Below the pieces are notes generated by a model that searched no databases, was not told where the DNA came from, and saw only the letters and a list, made by a program, of their open reading frames with translations. Made by a program: the position numbers and the translations under genes. Below are positions 44,784 to 53,599 of a stretch of DNA of 64,000 nt, one piece after another. Source of the stretch: Mycolicibacterium nivoides (GTDB lineage Bacteria; Actinomycetota; Actinomycetes; Mycobacteriales; Mycobacteriaceae); assembly GCF_003855255.1 (NCBI RefSeq), contig NZ_CP034072.1, forward strand, positions 3,757,975-3,821,974, given 5' to 3'. Position 1 is the stretch's first letter, and each line of letters starts with the position of its first letter.

Positions 44784-45671
44784 ATGAAGATCGGATTCAT
44801 CGGCCTGGGCAACATGGGTGCGGCCATGGCCGCCAACCTGCTCAAAGCGGGTCACGAGGTCACCGCGTACAACCGCTCCCCCGACAAGGTGACCGCACTG
44901 GCCGCCCAGGGGGCACGACCGGCCGCCTCGGTGGCCGACGCCTGCCAGGGCGACGTCGTCGTCACCATGCTGGCCAACGACGACGCGGTACGGGCCGTGA
45001 CATTCGGCGACGACGGCATCCTCGCCTCGCTGTCCGAAGGCGCCGTCCATGTCTCGTCGTCGACAGTCAGCACCGCCCTGGCCGAACGCCTGACCGAGGC
45101 CCATGCCACGGCGGGCCAGGGTTTCGTCGCCGCCCCGGTGTTCGGCAGGCCCGAGGCCGCCGCGGCAGCCAAGTTGTTCGTCGTGGCGGCCGGCGCCCCA
45201 GCCACAGTCGAGAAGGTGTCGCCGGTTTTCGATGCCATCGGGCAGCGCACATTCGTCCTCGGCGAGGACCCTCAAGCCGCGAACCTCGTCAAGATCAGCG
45301 GCAACTTCCTGATCGCCTCGGTGATCGAATCCCTGGGTGAGGCAATGGCGCTCGTGAGCAAGGCCGGGGTGGACAAGCAGCAGTACCTGGAATTGCTGAC
45401 CTCGACGTTGTTCGACGCCCCTGTGTACCGCACCTACGGCGGGCTGCTGGCCCGCGAAGAATTCACCCCGGCCGGGTTCGCCGCCACGTTGGGCCTCAAG
45501 GACGTCAAGCTGGCGCTGAGTGCGGGCGAGGAGCTACAGGTACCGCTGCCCGTCGCGAGCCTGCTGCGTGACCGTTTCCTCACGCTGCTGGCCACCGGCG
45601 GCGCCGAATTGGACTGGTCGGCGGTGGGTGCGCTCAGCGCGTGGGAGGCCGGAGCGGACCACCCCGCCTAG
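44784..45671 (+). CDS. NAD-binding beta-hydroxyacid dehydrogenase
   Basis: 295 aa from the ATG at 44784, giving KIGFIGLGNMGAAMAANLLKAGHEV, the Rossmann start. FVAAPVFGRPEAAAAAKLFVVAAG is the substrate-site segment and LVKISGNFLIA has the catalytic Lys. The substrate motif differs from the DAPVSGG of 3-hydroxyisobutyrate dehydrogenase, placing it with the imine reductase/GLYR1-like group. Follows the marR gene after 64 bases. Confidence 0.85.
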   Translation: MKIGFIGLGNMGAAMAANLLKAGHEVTAYNRSPDKVTALAAQGARPAASVADACQGDVVVTMLANDDAVRAVTFGDDGILASLSEGAVHVSSSTVSTALAERLTEAHATAGQGFVAAPVFGRPEAAAAAKLFVVAAGAPATVEKVSPVFDAIGQRTFVLGEDPQAANLVKISGNFLIASVIESLGEAMALVSKAGVDKQQYLELLTSTLFDAPVYRTYGGLLAREEFTPAGFAATLGLKDVKLALSAGEELQVPLPVASLLRDRFLTLLATGGAELDWSAVGALSAWEAGADHPA

Positions 45672-45686
45672 AAACGCGTCAGCGCC

Positions 45687-45719
45687 GAGGATTGCGGCCA
45701 CCTGTTGACCGCAATCCTC
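45687..45719. terminator. Two-sided terminator hairpin
   Basis: GAGGATTGCGG (45687-45697) and CCGCAATCCTC (45709-45719) are perfect, with 11-base loop; GCGC outside each arm extends the stem after one C-C mismatch. Lies between convergent genes and can serve both. Confidence 0.8.
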
Positions 45720-45738
45720 CGCGCACCGGCTTTCCGAC

Positions 45739-46593
45739 CTAGTCGGCGGCGACCACGCCGCGCAGCCCGTCGACGCCGTACAGCGGTTCCAGCATTCCCG
45801 AGATGTCGGGGCCGCGGCGCAGGGCGTGCCCGCCGTCGACACCGATGGCCTGACCGGTGATCCAGCCCGCCGCGTCGCTGAGGAGGAACACGGCCAGATT
45901 GGCGATGTCCTCGACCTCACCGAACCGCGGCATCGGCGTGCAGGCCTCGTAGTCGTCACGGGCCGCCGGGAGTTCGAAGACGGGACCGACCATCTCGGTG
46001 CGGGTCAAGCCGGGCCGAATGCTGTTGAACCGCACCGAGGACGGCCCGAGCTCATCGGCGGCCAGCTTGAGCAGATGGTCGAACGCCGCCTTGCTCACTC
46101 CGTATGCACCGAACCACCGGTGGGTGTTGCTCGACGCGATCGAGGAGATGCCGACGAACGAGCCGCCACCACCACGGACCATCTCCCGGCCCGCGTGCTT
46201 GATCAGGTACATCGTGCCGTTGACGTTGAGATCGACGGTCTGGCGCCACAGTTCGGAGTCGATCTGCGTGATCGGACCGATGGTCAGCGACCCACCGGCA
46301 CTGTGGACCACACCGTGCAGCTGGCCGTGCCAGGCAGTGGCCGCGTCGACCGCGCGGCGAACCTCGTCCTCGTTGGTGACGTCGGCGGGTTCGTAACGCA
46401 CCGATCCACCACTGGTACCGAGCCCTGCGTTCAATTCGTCGGCAGCCGCGCTCAGCTTGTCGGCATTGCGCCCGATCAGCAGGGCGTTACCGCCGGCCGC
46501 GACGATGCCGGCCGCGGCACCCTTGCCGATGCCGCTACCGCCACCGGTGACCAGGTAGGTGCGATCCTTCAACGACAGTTCCATTTGCGTCAT
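45739..46593 (-). CDS. Short-chain dehydrogenase/reductase
   Basis: 284 aa. TGGGSGIGKG, HSAGG, catalytic Ser in GISSIASSNTHRWFGAYGVSKAAF with Y-x-x-x-K, and RPGLTRTEM. Likely a 2,4-dienoyl-CoA or 3-hydroxyacyl-CoA type reductase judging from its pairing with an enoyl-CoA hydratase gene 2 bases upstream. Exact substrate not known. Confidence 0.88.
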   Translation of the reverse strand: MTQMELSLKDRTYLVTGGGSGIGKGAAAGIVAAGGNALLIGRNADKLSAAADELNAGLGTSGGSVRYEPADVTNEDEVRRAVDAATAWHGQLHGVVHSAGGSLTIGPITQIDSELWRQTVDLNVNGTMYLIKHAGREMVRGGGGSFVGISSIASSNTHRWFGAYGVSKAAFDHLLKLAADELGPSSVRFNSIRPGLTRTEMVGPVFELPAARDDYEACTPMPRFGEVEDIANLAVFLLSDAAGWITGQAIGVDGGHALRRGPDISGMLEPLYGVDGLRGVVAAD

Positions 46594-46595
46594 CC

Positions 46596-47504
46596 TTATG
46601 GTGTATCTCGCCGGGCCGGCTTCGGGGCCCCCAGCGTCCGCCAGTCGGGAACATCAGGTGGCATACCCACCGGCCAGCGGTTCTCGTTGGCCGACGCCCA
46701 GTGCGCGTGCCCGAGTTCGTGAATGTGGAATGCATGGCGCAGCGCCTCGGTGAAGCCCATCGCGTCGCTGGCCGCGTTGACAGAATCCTTGACCAGCAAG
46801 GCCGCCATCGTCGGCCGCTCGGCGATACGCCGCGCGAATTCCAGTGTCTTGTCTTCGAGTTCATCGCGGGCGAAGACCTTGGACACCATGCCCAAGCGGT
46901 ACGCCTCATCGGCATCGATCGAATCACCGGTCAGCAGTAGCTCTTTGGCCTTACGGGCGCCGAACTCCCACGGGTGGGCGTAGTACTCGACGCCCGGCAT
47001 CCCCATCCGCACCCCGACCACGTCACTGAACTTGGCGTCGTCGGCGGCCACGATCAGGTCGCAGGCCCAGATCAGCATCAGGGCCGCCGAGATCGCATTG
47101 CCCTGCACCTGGGCGATGGTGATCTTGCGCAGATCACGCCAGCGCCGGGTGTTCTCGAAGTAGAAGTGCCACTCCTGCAAGTAGGTCCGCTCGGTGACGC
47201 CGGCGGCGGTGGCACCGTGGGAACGGAAGGTCGGGTGCTGGGTCGGACCGGGTGTGCGCTCGGCGAGGGCCTCTTCGGAACCGAGGTCATGGCCGGCCGA
47301 GAAGTTCTTGCCGCGCGCTGCCAGGATCACCACGCGGACCGCGTCATCGGCCTCGGCCCGGCCGAATGCCTCGTCGAGTTGCACCAGCAGGGTTCGGGAC
47401 TGAGCGTTCTGCGCATTCGGACGGTTCAGCCAGATCCGGGCGATGCGTCCCTCATCGAGTGTCTCGTATTCGACCTGACGGGCCTCGTCGTCGGAACTGA
47501 CCAT
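46596..47504 (-). CDS. Enoyl-CoA hydratase/isomerase family protein
   Basis: 302 aa crotonase. WLNRPNAQNAQ start, first oxyanion segment GKNFSAGHDLGSEE, second QVQGNAISAALMLIWACDLIVAAD. Has an insertion after the first oxyanion loop (TPGPTQHPTFRSHGATAAGVTERTYLQEWHFYFENTRRWRDL) typical of one group of mycobacterial EchA proteins. Beta-oxidation step; first gene of a two-gene unit with the SDR. Confidence 0.88.
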   Translation of the reverse strand: MVSSDDEARQVEYETLDEGRIARIWLNRPNAQNAQSRTLLVQLDEAFGRAEADDAVRVVILAARGKNFSAGHDLGSEEALAERTPGPTQHPTFRSHGATAAGVTERTYLQEWHFYFENTRRWRDLRKITIAQVQGNAISAALMLIWACDLIVAADDAKFSDVVGVRMGMPGVEYYAHPWEFGARKAKELLLTGDSIDADEAYRLGMVSKVFARDELEDKTLEFARRIAERPTMAALLVKDSVNAASDAMGFTEALRHAFHIHELGHAHWASANENRWPVGMPPDVPDWRTLGAPKPARRDTP

Positions 47505-47771
47505 TTCGGACCACCTCTTAGGCAGGGTAAGTAAGTAACGAACTGCACATTACGTGTATCGCGTAACCGAGCTCACACCGGGATCACAGCTACCGTTCAG
47601 CCGCTTCACAGCAGAATGCGTTACTCCGTCGGCATTGCATCGTTCACAGAGCCATTTCCCCTAGTAAAGGGTAGGATATCGATCACGGGACGACATCACC
47701 GACAACCGTCGTCAGACCACCGCGGCCGGGGTACAGCAAACCTTTTGAGGCCCTGAAGAGAAAGCATCACA

Positions 47772-48158
47772 ATGGCCAACTCCCCGTTCATCGCGCGTCG
47801 CTTCGTCGTCGCGGCAGGCATTGCCGTGGCCATCGCTTCAGCCCCCGCCCTGACAGTCCTCGCGATGCCCGCTTCCGGCTCACTCGCCTCCTGCCCCAGT
47901 GGGGAAACCGAAGACACCTTCACCAACGTGTGCGTCCCGGATCTGGTGCCGAACTCGCCCAACGCGTTCAGCCCGACCGCCGGCAATCCGAACCTGCCCT
48001 CGGTGAACGTGCCCGACGGCGGCGGCTCGATCCCGTGCACCGGCGCCAACTCGGGTGAGTGCATCGGCCTGGCCGAGGAGCAGCAGGCCGAAGGCCCGCA
48101 ACCGGTTCCGCAGTCGACGGTCGGCAGCAGCCCGACCGTGCACGGCTCCATCGGCTGA
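47772..48158 (+). CDS. Small secreted cysteine protein, copy 1
   Basis: 128 aa. Signal peptide (RRFVVAAGIAVAIASAPALTVLAMP) then a conserved module: CPSGETEDTFTNVC, LVPNSPNAF, GNPNLPSVNVPDGGGSIPC, SGECIGLAEEQQAEGPQPVP. Four cysteines suggest two disulfides. I recall such proteins being annotated as intersectin-EH binding protein Ibp1 in mycobacteria, but function is unknown. Preceded by a 267-base promoter region and followed by two paralogues. Confidence 0.85.
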   Translation: MANSPFIARRFVVAAGIAVAIASAPALTVLAMPASGSLASCPSGETEDTFTNVCVPDLVPNSPNAFSPTAGNPNLPSVNVPDGGGSIPCTGANSGECIGLAEEQQAEGPQPVPQSTVGSSPTVHGSIG

Positions 48159-48214
48159 TACAGCCCCACCGCAGAGACCGCACAGTAAACCTCCAGCAGT
48201 CCTAGACTGCTGAC

Positions 48215-48553
48215 GTGAAATCACGTGTTGCGCCCGTCGTGCTGTCCGTCGCCGGCGCCGGTTGTGCACTGTCCCTGTGGCTGGGCGCACCGGTCGCACA
48301 CGCGACGTGTACTTCCGGCGAGGAAGAGGACGTCTACACGACCACTTGCACGCCGTTCCTGGTGCCGAATTCACCGTCGCCGTTCAGCGGCATCCCCGGC
48401 AATCCGGATTTGCCGGCCGTGAACCTCCCCGGCGGAGGCGGAGCCATCCCTTGCACAGGCCACAATGCCGGCGAATGCATCGGACTGGCCGAGGAGGACG
48501 AGGCCGAAGGGCCACAACCAATTCCGCGGTCAACAATCAGCGCCAGTCCGTAA
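48215..48553 (+). CDS. Small secreted cysteine protein, copy 2
   Basis: 112 aa, GTG start. Signal peptide (VVLSVAGAGCALSLWLGAPVAHA) and the module CTSGEEEDVYTTTC, LVPNSPSPF, GNPDLPAVNLPGGGGAIPC, AGECIGLAEEDEAEGPQPIP. Lacks the VGSSPTVHGSIG tail found in copies 1 and 3, ending STISASP. The most diverged of the three. Confidence 0.82.
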   Translation: MKSRVAPVVLSVAGAGCALSLWLGAPVAHATCTSGEEEDVYTTTCTPFLVPNSPSPFSGIPGNPDLPAVNLPGGGGAIPCTGHNAGECIGLAEEDEAEGPQPIPRSTISASP

Positions 48554-48654
48554 CAGTTTGGGGCGGTTTCCCAGCCAACTCGTAGATCTGATGCAGATCT
48601 CTCACAGCATCCATAGAATCCCAGTCAACAAACAATCGAATACCTAGAGAAAGC

Positions 48655-49050
48655 GTGACGATGGCGACCTTCCCGATCTCGATGCGACGACTGATCTTTG
48701 CCGGCGGATTTGCACTCGCTGCGGCCGCCGCCCCAGCGATCGCCGCGTTCTCCGTACCCGTGTCTTCCGGCCCGGCGATCGCCTGCCCGACGGGCGAAGA
48801 GGAAGACCTCTACAGCGGCGCGTGCGTGCCGCACACCGTGCCGAACTCTCCCGGCCCGTTCAGCGCCACCCCGGCCAACCCCGACCTGCCCTCGGTGAAC
48901 GTGCCCGGCGGCGGCGGCTCCATCCCGTGCACCGGCGCCAACTCGGGCGAGTGCATCGGCCTGGCCGAGGAACAGCAGGCTCAGGGGCCGCAGCCGGTCC
49001 CCGAGTCGACCGTCGGCAGCAGCCCGACCGTGCACGGTTCCATCGGCTGA
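48655..49050 (+). CDS. Small secreted cysteine protein, copy 3
   Basis: 131 aa from a GTG at 48655 whose codons read MTMATFPISMRRL; the ATG at 48661 is the more likely start and has AGAAAG before it. Signal peptide (FAGGFALAAAAAPAIAAF) and module CPTGEEEDLYSGAC, TVPNSPGPF, ANPDLPSVNVPGGGGSIPC, SGECIGLAEEQQAQGPQPVP, tail VGSSPTVHGSIG shared with copy 1. A strong hairpin ends the cluster. Confidence 0.85.
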   Translation: MTMATFPISMRRLIFAGGFALAAAAAPAIAAFSVPVSSGPAIACPTGEEEDLYSGACVPHTVPNSPGPFSATPANPDLPSVNVPGGGGSIPCTGANSGECIGLAEEQQAQGPQPVPESTVGSSPTVHGSIG

Positions 49051-49057
49051 TGGCGTG

Positions 49058-49084
49058 AGGCGACCGGGGTTCTCCCGGTCGCCT
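49058..49084. terminator. Terminator hairpin after the triplicate gene cluster
   Basis: AGGCGACCGGG (49058-49068) and CCCGGTCGCCT (49074-49084), perfect 11-base arms, 5-base loop, directly after copy 3 and 12 bases before the next gene. Confidence 0.8.
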
Positions 49085-49095
49085 ACAGTTGTGTC

Positions 49096-49260
49096 ATGCC
49101 TGCGAAAACTGATACCGCCGAGATCGACGACGTCGAACCGCTCGCCGACAGCACTGCCAGCCAGGCCCGTCGCGTCGTGGCGACCTACGCCACCGACGCC
49201 GACGAGTGCCGGATGTTTCTGTCCATGCTCGGCATTGGACCCTCGAAAACCGAGGCGTAA
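49096..49260 (+). CDS. Small conserved protein upstream of otsA, Rv3489-like
   Basis: 54 aa: begins MPAKTDTAEIDDVEP and ends FLSMLGIGPSKTEA. It abuts otsA with no gap (TAA then GTG). A 54-residue hypothetical gene, Rv3489, lies at the same place in M. tuberculosis, so it is conserved. No domain known; likely translated together with otsA and possibly linked to trehalose synthesis. Confidence 0.8.
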   Translation: MPAKTDTAEIDDVEPLADSTASQARRVVATYATDADECRMFLSMLGIGPSKTEA

Positions 49261-50712
49261 GTGAGTCCGGAGGGCGGCCCCGAGGCCGCCTCCGGTAACT
49301 CCGACTTCGTCGTGGTGGCCAATCGGCTGCCCATCGACATGGAGCGGTTGCCGGATGGCAGCACGACCTGGAAGCGCAGCCCCGGCGGACTGGTAACCGC
49401 GCTGGAACCGCTGCTGCGTAAACGGCGCGGCGCGTGGATCGGCTGGGCCGGCGTCCCCGACAGCGGCGAAGAGCCCATCGTCGAGGACGGCGTGCAGCTC
49501 TACCCCGTGGAACTGTCCGCGCAGGATGTCGCGGACTACTACGAGGGGTTCTCGAACGCCACCCTGTGGCCGCTGTACCACGACCTCATCGTCAAACCCG
49601 TCTACCACCGCAAGTGGTGGGACAGCTACGTCGACGTGAACCGGCGTTTCGCCGAGGCCACGGCGCGGGCCGCCGCACCCGGGGCCACGGTCTGGATCCA
49701 GGACTATCAGCTGCAGCTCGTCCCCAAGATGCTGCGCATGCTGCGTCCCGACGTCACCATCGGCTTCTTTCTGCACATCCCCTTCCCGCCGGTCGAGCTG
49801 TTCATGCAGATGCCGTGGCGCACCGAGATCGTCGAAGGCCTGCTCGGAGCCGATCTGGTCGGGTTCCACCTGGCCGGGGGCGCCCAGAACTTCCTGGTCT
49901 TGTCCCGCCGCCTGGTCGGGGCCAACACCTCACGCGCTTCGATCGGCGTCCGCTCCCGCTTCGGTGAGGTCTCCTACGGGTTCCGCACGGTCAAGGTCGG
50001 GGCCTTCCCCATCTCGATCGATTCGGCCGATCTGGACGCCAAGGCACGTAACCGCGCGATCCGGCAGCGGGCCCGGCAGATCCGCGCCGAGCTCGGGAAT
50101 CCGCGAAAGATCCTGCTCGGCGTCGACCGGCTCGACTACACCAAGGGCATCGACGTCCGCCTGCGCGCCTTTACCGAACTGCTCGAAGAGGACCGGATCA
50201 AGCGCGACGACACCGTGCTGGTCCAGCTGGCCACACCGAGCCGCGAGCGGGTCGAGAGCTACATCGCGATGCGCGAGGACATCGAGCGCCAGGTCGGGCA
50301 CATCAACGGTGAATACGGTGAGGTCGGGCATCCGCTGGTGCACTACCTGCACCGGCCGGTGCCCCGGGACGAGCTCATCGCGTTCTTCGTCGCGGCCGAC
50401 GTCATGTTGGTCACCCCGCTGCGGGACGGGATGAACCTGGTGGCCAAGGAGTATGTGGCCTGCCGCAATGACCTCGGCGGCGCATTGGTCCTGTCGGAGT
50501 TCACCGGTGCTGCGGCTGAGCTGCGTCAGGCCTATCTGACCAACCCGCACGATCTCGAGGGCGTCAAGGATGCCATCGAGGCGGCACTGGAGCAGAGCCC
50601 GGAGGAGGGCAGGCGCCGGATGCGCGCGCTGCGCCGCCAGGTGCTGGCCCATGACGTGGACCGGTGGGCGCGCGCCTTCCTCACCGCGCTGGCAGGCGCG
50701 AAGTCAGACTGA
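49261..50712 (+). CDS. otsA: Trehalose-6-phosphate synthase
   Basis: 483 aa, GTG start. GT20 enzyme joining glucose from a nucleotide sugar to glucose-6-phosphate. Contains [16 protein letters not shown], IHxP-type segment [28 protein letters not shown] and the donor-site [11 protein letters not shown]. Cytosolic; trehalose feeds the mycolate carrier and stress protection. Converges on the mce4 operon end. Confidence 0.96.
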   Translation: MSPEGGPEAASGNSDFVVVANRLPIDMERLPDGSTTWKRSPGGLVTALEPLLRKRRGAWIGWAGVPDSGEEPIVEDGVQLYPVELSAQDVADYYEGFSNATLWPLYHDLIVKPVYHRKWWDSYVDVNRRFAEATARAAAPGATVWIQDYQLQLVPKMLRMLRPDVTIGFFLHIPFPPVELFMQMPWRTEIVEGLLGADLVGFHLAGGAQNFLVLSRRLVGANTSRASIGVRSRFGEVSYGFRTVKVGAFPISIDSADLDAKARNRAIRQRARQIRAELGNPRKILLGVDRLDYTKGIDVRLRAFTELLEEDRIKRDDTVLVQLATPSRERVESYIAMREDIERQVGHINGEYGEVGHPLVHYLHRPVPRDELIAFFVAADVMLVTPLRDGMNLVAKEYVACRNDLGGALVLSEFTGAAAELRQAYLTNPHDLEGVKDAIEAALEQSPEEGRRRMRALRRQVLAHDVDRWARAFLTALAGAKSD

Positions 50713-50715
50713 GGG

Positions 50716-51201
50716 CTAGATCGGGTTGATCGCGTTGATCAGCCAGTTCCCGCCGATCTTGCGGTAGTCGACGCGCAGCCGGCTGCCGTCATACAGCGGT
50801 TGGCGGGACTGGTCGGTCACGGTGCGGTTCATGTACACCAGCACCGATCCCGATTCGCGTTCGGCGGTCATCACACCGACGCCGACGACGCTGATCTGGA
50901 CCACCAACTGACGCTTGCGCGCCTCGGGGATCACCTTGGCGGTGGCGTCCTGTTCGAACTTCTGCCGGAAGTCCGGCGCGAGCAGCGGATAGGTTTCCGA
51001 CAGGCTGCGCTCGACGGTCTGATAGTCGTAGCCGAACACCTTCGGGATCTGGTCGGCGGCCACAACGGGCAACTCGGCCCGCGTGGTCTCCTGGCCGCGT
51101 TGCGTCACGCGGTTCCAGTAGAGCGAGCCACCGATACCGGCGAAGGCGACGAAGGCCACCGCCAGCACGCCGATCAGCAGGCCAGTGAGTTTAGGGCGCA
51201 T
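50716..51201 (-). CDS. Mce-associated membrane protein, Rv3492c-like
   Basis: 161 aa. N-terminal membrane segment (LTGLLIGVLAVAFVAFAGIGGSLYW) then a periplasmic NTF2-like domain (VVAADQIPKVFGYDYQTVERSLSETYPLLAPDF). Last gene of the mce4 operon; Mam proteins are thought to stabilise the Mce complex. Start abuts the end of the gene before it by 1 base. Confidence 0.9.
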   Translation of the reverse strand: MRPKLTGLLIGVLAVAFVAFAGIGGSLYWNRVTQRGQETTRAELPVVAADQIPKVFGYDYQTVERSLSETYPLLAPDFRQKFEQDATAKVIPEARKRQLVVQISVVGVGVMTAERESGSVLVYMNRTVTDQSRQPLYDGSRLRVDYRKIGGNWLINAINPI

Positions 51202-51902
51202 CAGTTTCCACCGTCGGGGTACTTGAGGTCGTATCCGGTCATGTGGCCGTTGTCGTCCTCGTGCACGATCACCCGCAACCGGTACGGACGGGTCGGAGAA
51301 TTGACGCCGTCCATGTCGGCGACCGTGACGCGCACCGCCACCAGCACCGACGCATTCCCGGCGATCTCGTCCACCTTCTCCAGCGCCGCTCCGTTCACCA
51401 CGGCTTCCGAGCTGGCCTTGGTGTCACGGAACAGTGCTTTGAGATTGTCGGCGTTGTTGCCCTGGCTCATCATGTCGCGCAGCGGGCCACTCGTGCCGTC
51501 GATGAAGCGGCTCACGCTCTCGTCGATGGTGTCCTGGGTGTAGCTGAACATGTTGATCACGGTCTGCTCGCCCGTGTCGACGAAGCGCTCGTTGCGGGCC
51601 TGCACATCGTCCACGGCCCGCTGCTGGCCGAGCATGACGTACCCGAGCACACCCAGCGCCACGGTCCCCAGGCCGAGTGCCACGGCCGCCGCCAGCGCCA
51701 CCAGCCCGCCGTGGGCACGCCGCCGGGGCGGTGCCTTCAGCGGTGTCAGCTTCGGCACCCTGGGTGCCGTGGTGGTCGATGATTCGACCACCACGGTGGT
51801 TGTGGTCACCTCGCCGGCGGGCGCGGCCCCGGTCGGGCCGGCCGCCCTGGACGCGCGCCTACGCACCGGCCTCTGATTCGAGGCCGTTTCTTCCGTCATC
51901 AA
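51201..51902 (-). CDS. Mce-associated membrane protein, Rv3493c-like
   Basis: 233 aa; ATG at 51902 overlaps the mce4F stop, with a second ATG at the next codon. A charged, threonine/valine-rich cytoplasmic part, then a helix (GGLVALAAAVALGLGTVALGVLGYVML) and a periplasmic domain like Rv3492c (VQARNERFVDTGEQTVINMFSYTQDTIDESVSRF). Second-last gene of the mce4 operon. Confidence 0.9.
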   Translation of the reverse strand: MMTEETASNQRPVRRRASRAAGPTGAAPAGEVTTTTVVVESSTTTAPRVPKLTPLKAPPRRRAHGGLVALAAAVALGLGTVALGVLGYVMLGQQRAVDDVQARNERFVDTGEQTVINMFSYTQDTIDESVSRFIDGTSGPLRDMMSQGNNADNLKALFRDTKASSEAVVNGAALEKVDEIAGNASVLVAVRVTVADMDGVNSPTRPYRLRVIVHEDDNGHMTGYDLKYPDGGN

Positions 51903-53599
51903 GCCTGCCTTGGATCCAGCATCAGGTCTACCCAGGTCTCCGCGGGTGCCAGATTGTCGGCGCCGGCCGCATACACGCCGGTGCCTCCGTCGGCGTCAGC
52001 GAAGACCCCACTGTGCTGATCGTAGGTGCCGATCCCTGGAGCGCTGGCCAGAGGTGGTGCCTCGGCCGGCAAGGGTGCATCCGGAGCCGGTGCGGGCGCT
52101 TCCGGCGCCGGTGCCGCTTCGGGCGCTCCCGGAGGCGTCCGGCCGTACGGGGGCACGATCTGGTCCGGCGGCGCGAAGTACGGCCACGGCGGCGGCGGGG
52201 TGCCCGGCTTGTTCGGCGGCACCGGCAGCGGGAACGGCGCGTGCGGCGCCGGCCCCGGGCCCGGCTCGACACCCGGCGGCAACTGCACCACCGGCGGACC
52301 CGGATCCGGGTCGACCTGCGGCGGGATGTTCGGGAACTTGTTGGGCGGCAGGATGTTGCGCCCGTCCTCGATCGGCGTGCCGTACGGCACCGGCGGACCG
52401 CGCCACGGGTTGGAGCCCACGGGAATGTAGCCGTTGGGGTCGCGGCACAACTGGATCGTGGGTGCCCGCTTGCCCGGGAACTCCTGGCACGGGTAGTTGC
52501 GCGCGCCACGCACCACGGACGGATCGTTCTGTGCGGTCTTGCAGTACATGTCGGTCGGCAGATCCCGCAGGGTCAGATCGGCCGGGGACCGGGTCTGGGT
52601 CGGCGGGAGGAAACCCGTCAGGCACGGCGGCGCATCGCCCAGGTCGACCTTGAAGTCGAGCTTGCCGCCCTCGTCGACCGGCACACCGCCGGCGACTGTG
52701 TTCAGTGCCGCCATCAGGGCCGGGAAGATCACCAGCGCCTGCTCGAGCGACTTGCTGTAGATCACGCCGATCCGGCCGAAGTTGGCCAGGTTGGCCGCCA
52801 GCACCGGGAACGTCGGGCGGATACCGCTGAACGCGGTGTTGGCCGCCTCGGTGGTGCCAGGCACGGTCTTGAGGGTGGCGCGCAGCTGCGGGTCGGCCTT
52901 GTTCACCTCACCGGTGAACCTCGCGAGCCCGTCGGCCAGCGACCGGATGTTGTCACCGCTGCGCATCTGCGCTTCCAGGAACGGCCCGGCCTGGTCGATC
53001 AGCTGGGTGGTCTCGCCGGAACTGGCGTTGGCCTCATCGATCAGCAGGCGCGAGGACTCGATGAGCCGCGCCAGTTCGGGCCCGGATCCGTTGAACGCCT
53101 TGAACGTCTCGCGCAGCAGATCCTGCAAGCGGCTGTTTCCGATACTGCTGACCAGCGTGTCGGCCTCGTGCAGCATGCCCGCGATGTCCTGGCCGACCCG
53201 GGTGTTCTGTTGATCGATGGTCGCACCGTTGCGCAACTTGCCGGTCGACGGTGACTCCGGCGGAATCAGATCGATGTACTGCTCACCGACTGCCGAGACG
53301 CTCTTGACCGTCGCGGTGACGTTGTCCGGGATCGCCGTGCTGCTGTTCAGCTGCATCCTGGCGACCACGCCGTCGGGGGCCAGGCCCACCGAATCCACCC
53401 GGCCGACCGTCACACCGCGGTAGGTGACGTTGGCGTTCGAGTAGATCCCGCCACCGGTGAGGAAGTTGGCGTTGACGTGATACGTGCCGATACCCACGGC
53501 AGCAGGCAGATGCAGATAGAACAGCGAGATCGCGCCGACGGTGAGGACGGTGACGACCCCGAAGATCATCAACTGCATGCGGGTCAGCCGGTCGATCAT
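51899..53599 (-). CDS. mce4F: Mce4F, cholesterol importer subunit
   Basis: 566 aa. N-terminal helix (LMIFGVVTVLTVGAISLFYLHL), MlaD/MCE domain at about 38-115 (ITYRGVTVGRVDSVGL-type), a long helical region, and a proline-rich C-terminal 180 residues (PVPPNKPGTPPPPWPYF). One of six MCE proteins forming the trans-envelope channel. Overlaps the mce4E stop by 1 base. Confidence 0.94.
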   Translation of the reverse strand: MIDRLTRMQLMIFGVVTVLTVGAISLFYLHLPAAVGIGTYHVNANFLTGGGIYSNANVTYRGVTVGRVDSVGLAPDGVVARMQLNSSTAIPDNVTATVKSVSAVGEQYIDLIPPESPSTGKLRNGATIDQQNTRVGQDIAGMLHEADTLVSSIGNSRLQDLLRETFKAFNGSGPELARLIESSRLLIDEANASSGETTQLIDQAGPFLEAQMRSGDNIRSLADGLARFTGEVNKADPQLRATLKTVPGTTEAANTAFSGIRPTFPVLAANLANFGRIGVIYSKSLEQALVIFPALMAALNTVAGGVPVDEGGKLDFKVDLGDAPPCLTGFLPPTQTRSPADLTLRDLPTDMYCKTAQNDPSVVRGARNYPCQEFPGKRAPTIQLCRDPNGYIPVGSNPWRGPPVPYGTPIEDGRNILPPNKFPNIPPQVDPDPGPPVVQLPPGVEPGPGPAPHAPFPLPVPPNKPGTPPPPWPYFAPPDQIVPPYGRTPPGAPEAAPAPEAPAPAPDAPLPAEAPPLASAPGIGTYDQHSGVFADADGGTGVYAAGADNLAPAETWVDLMLDPRQA

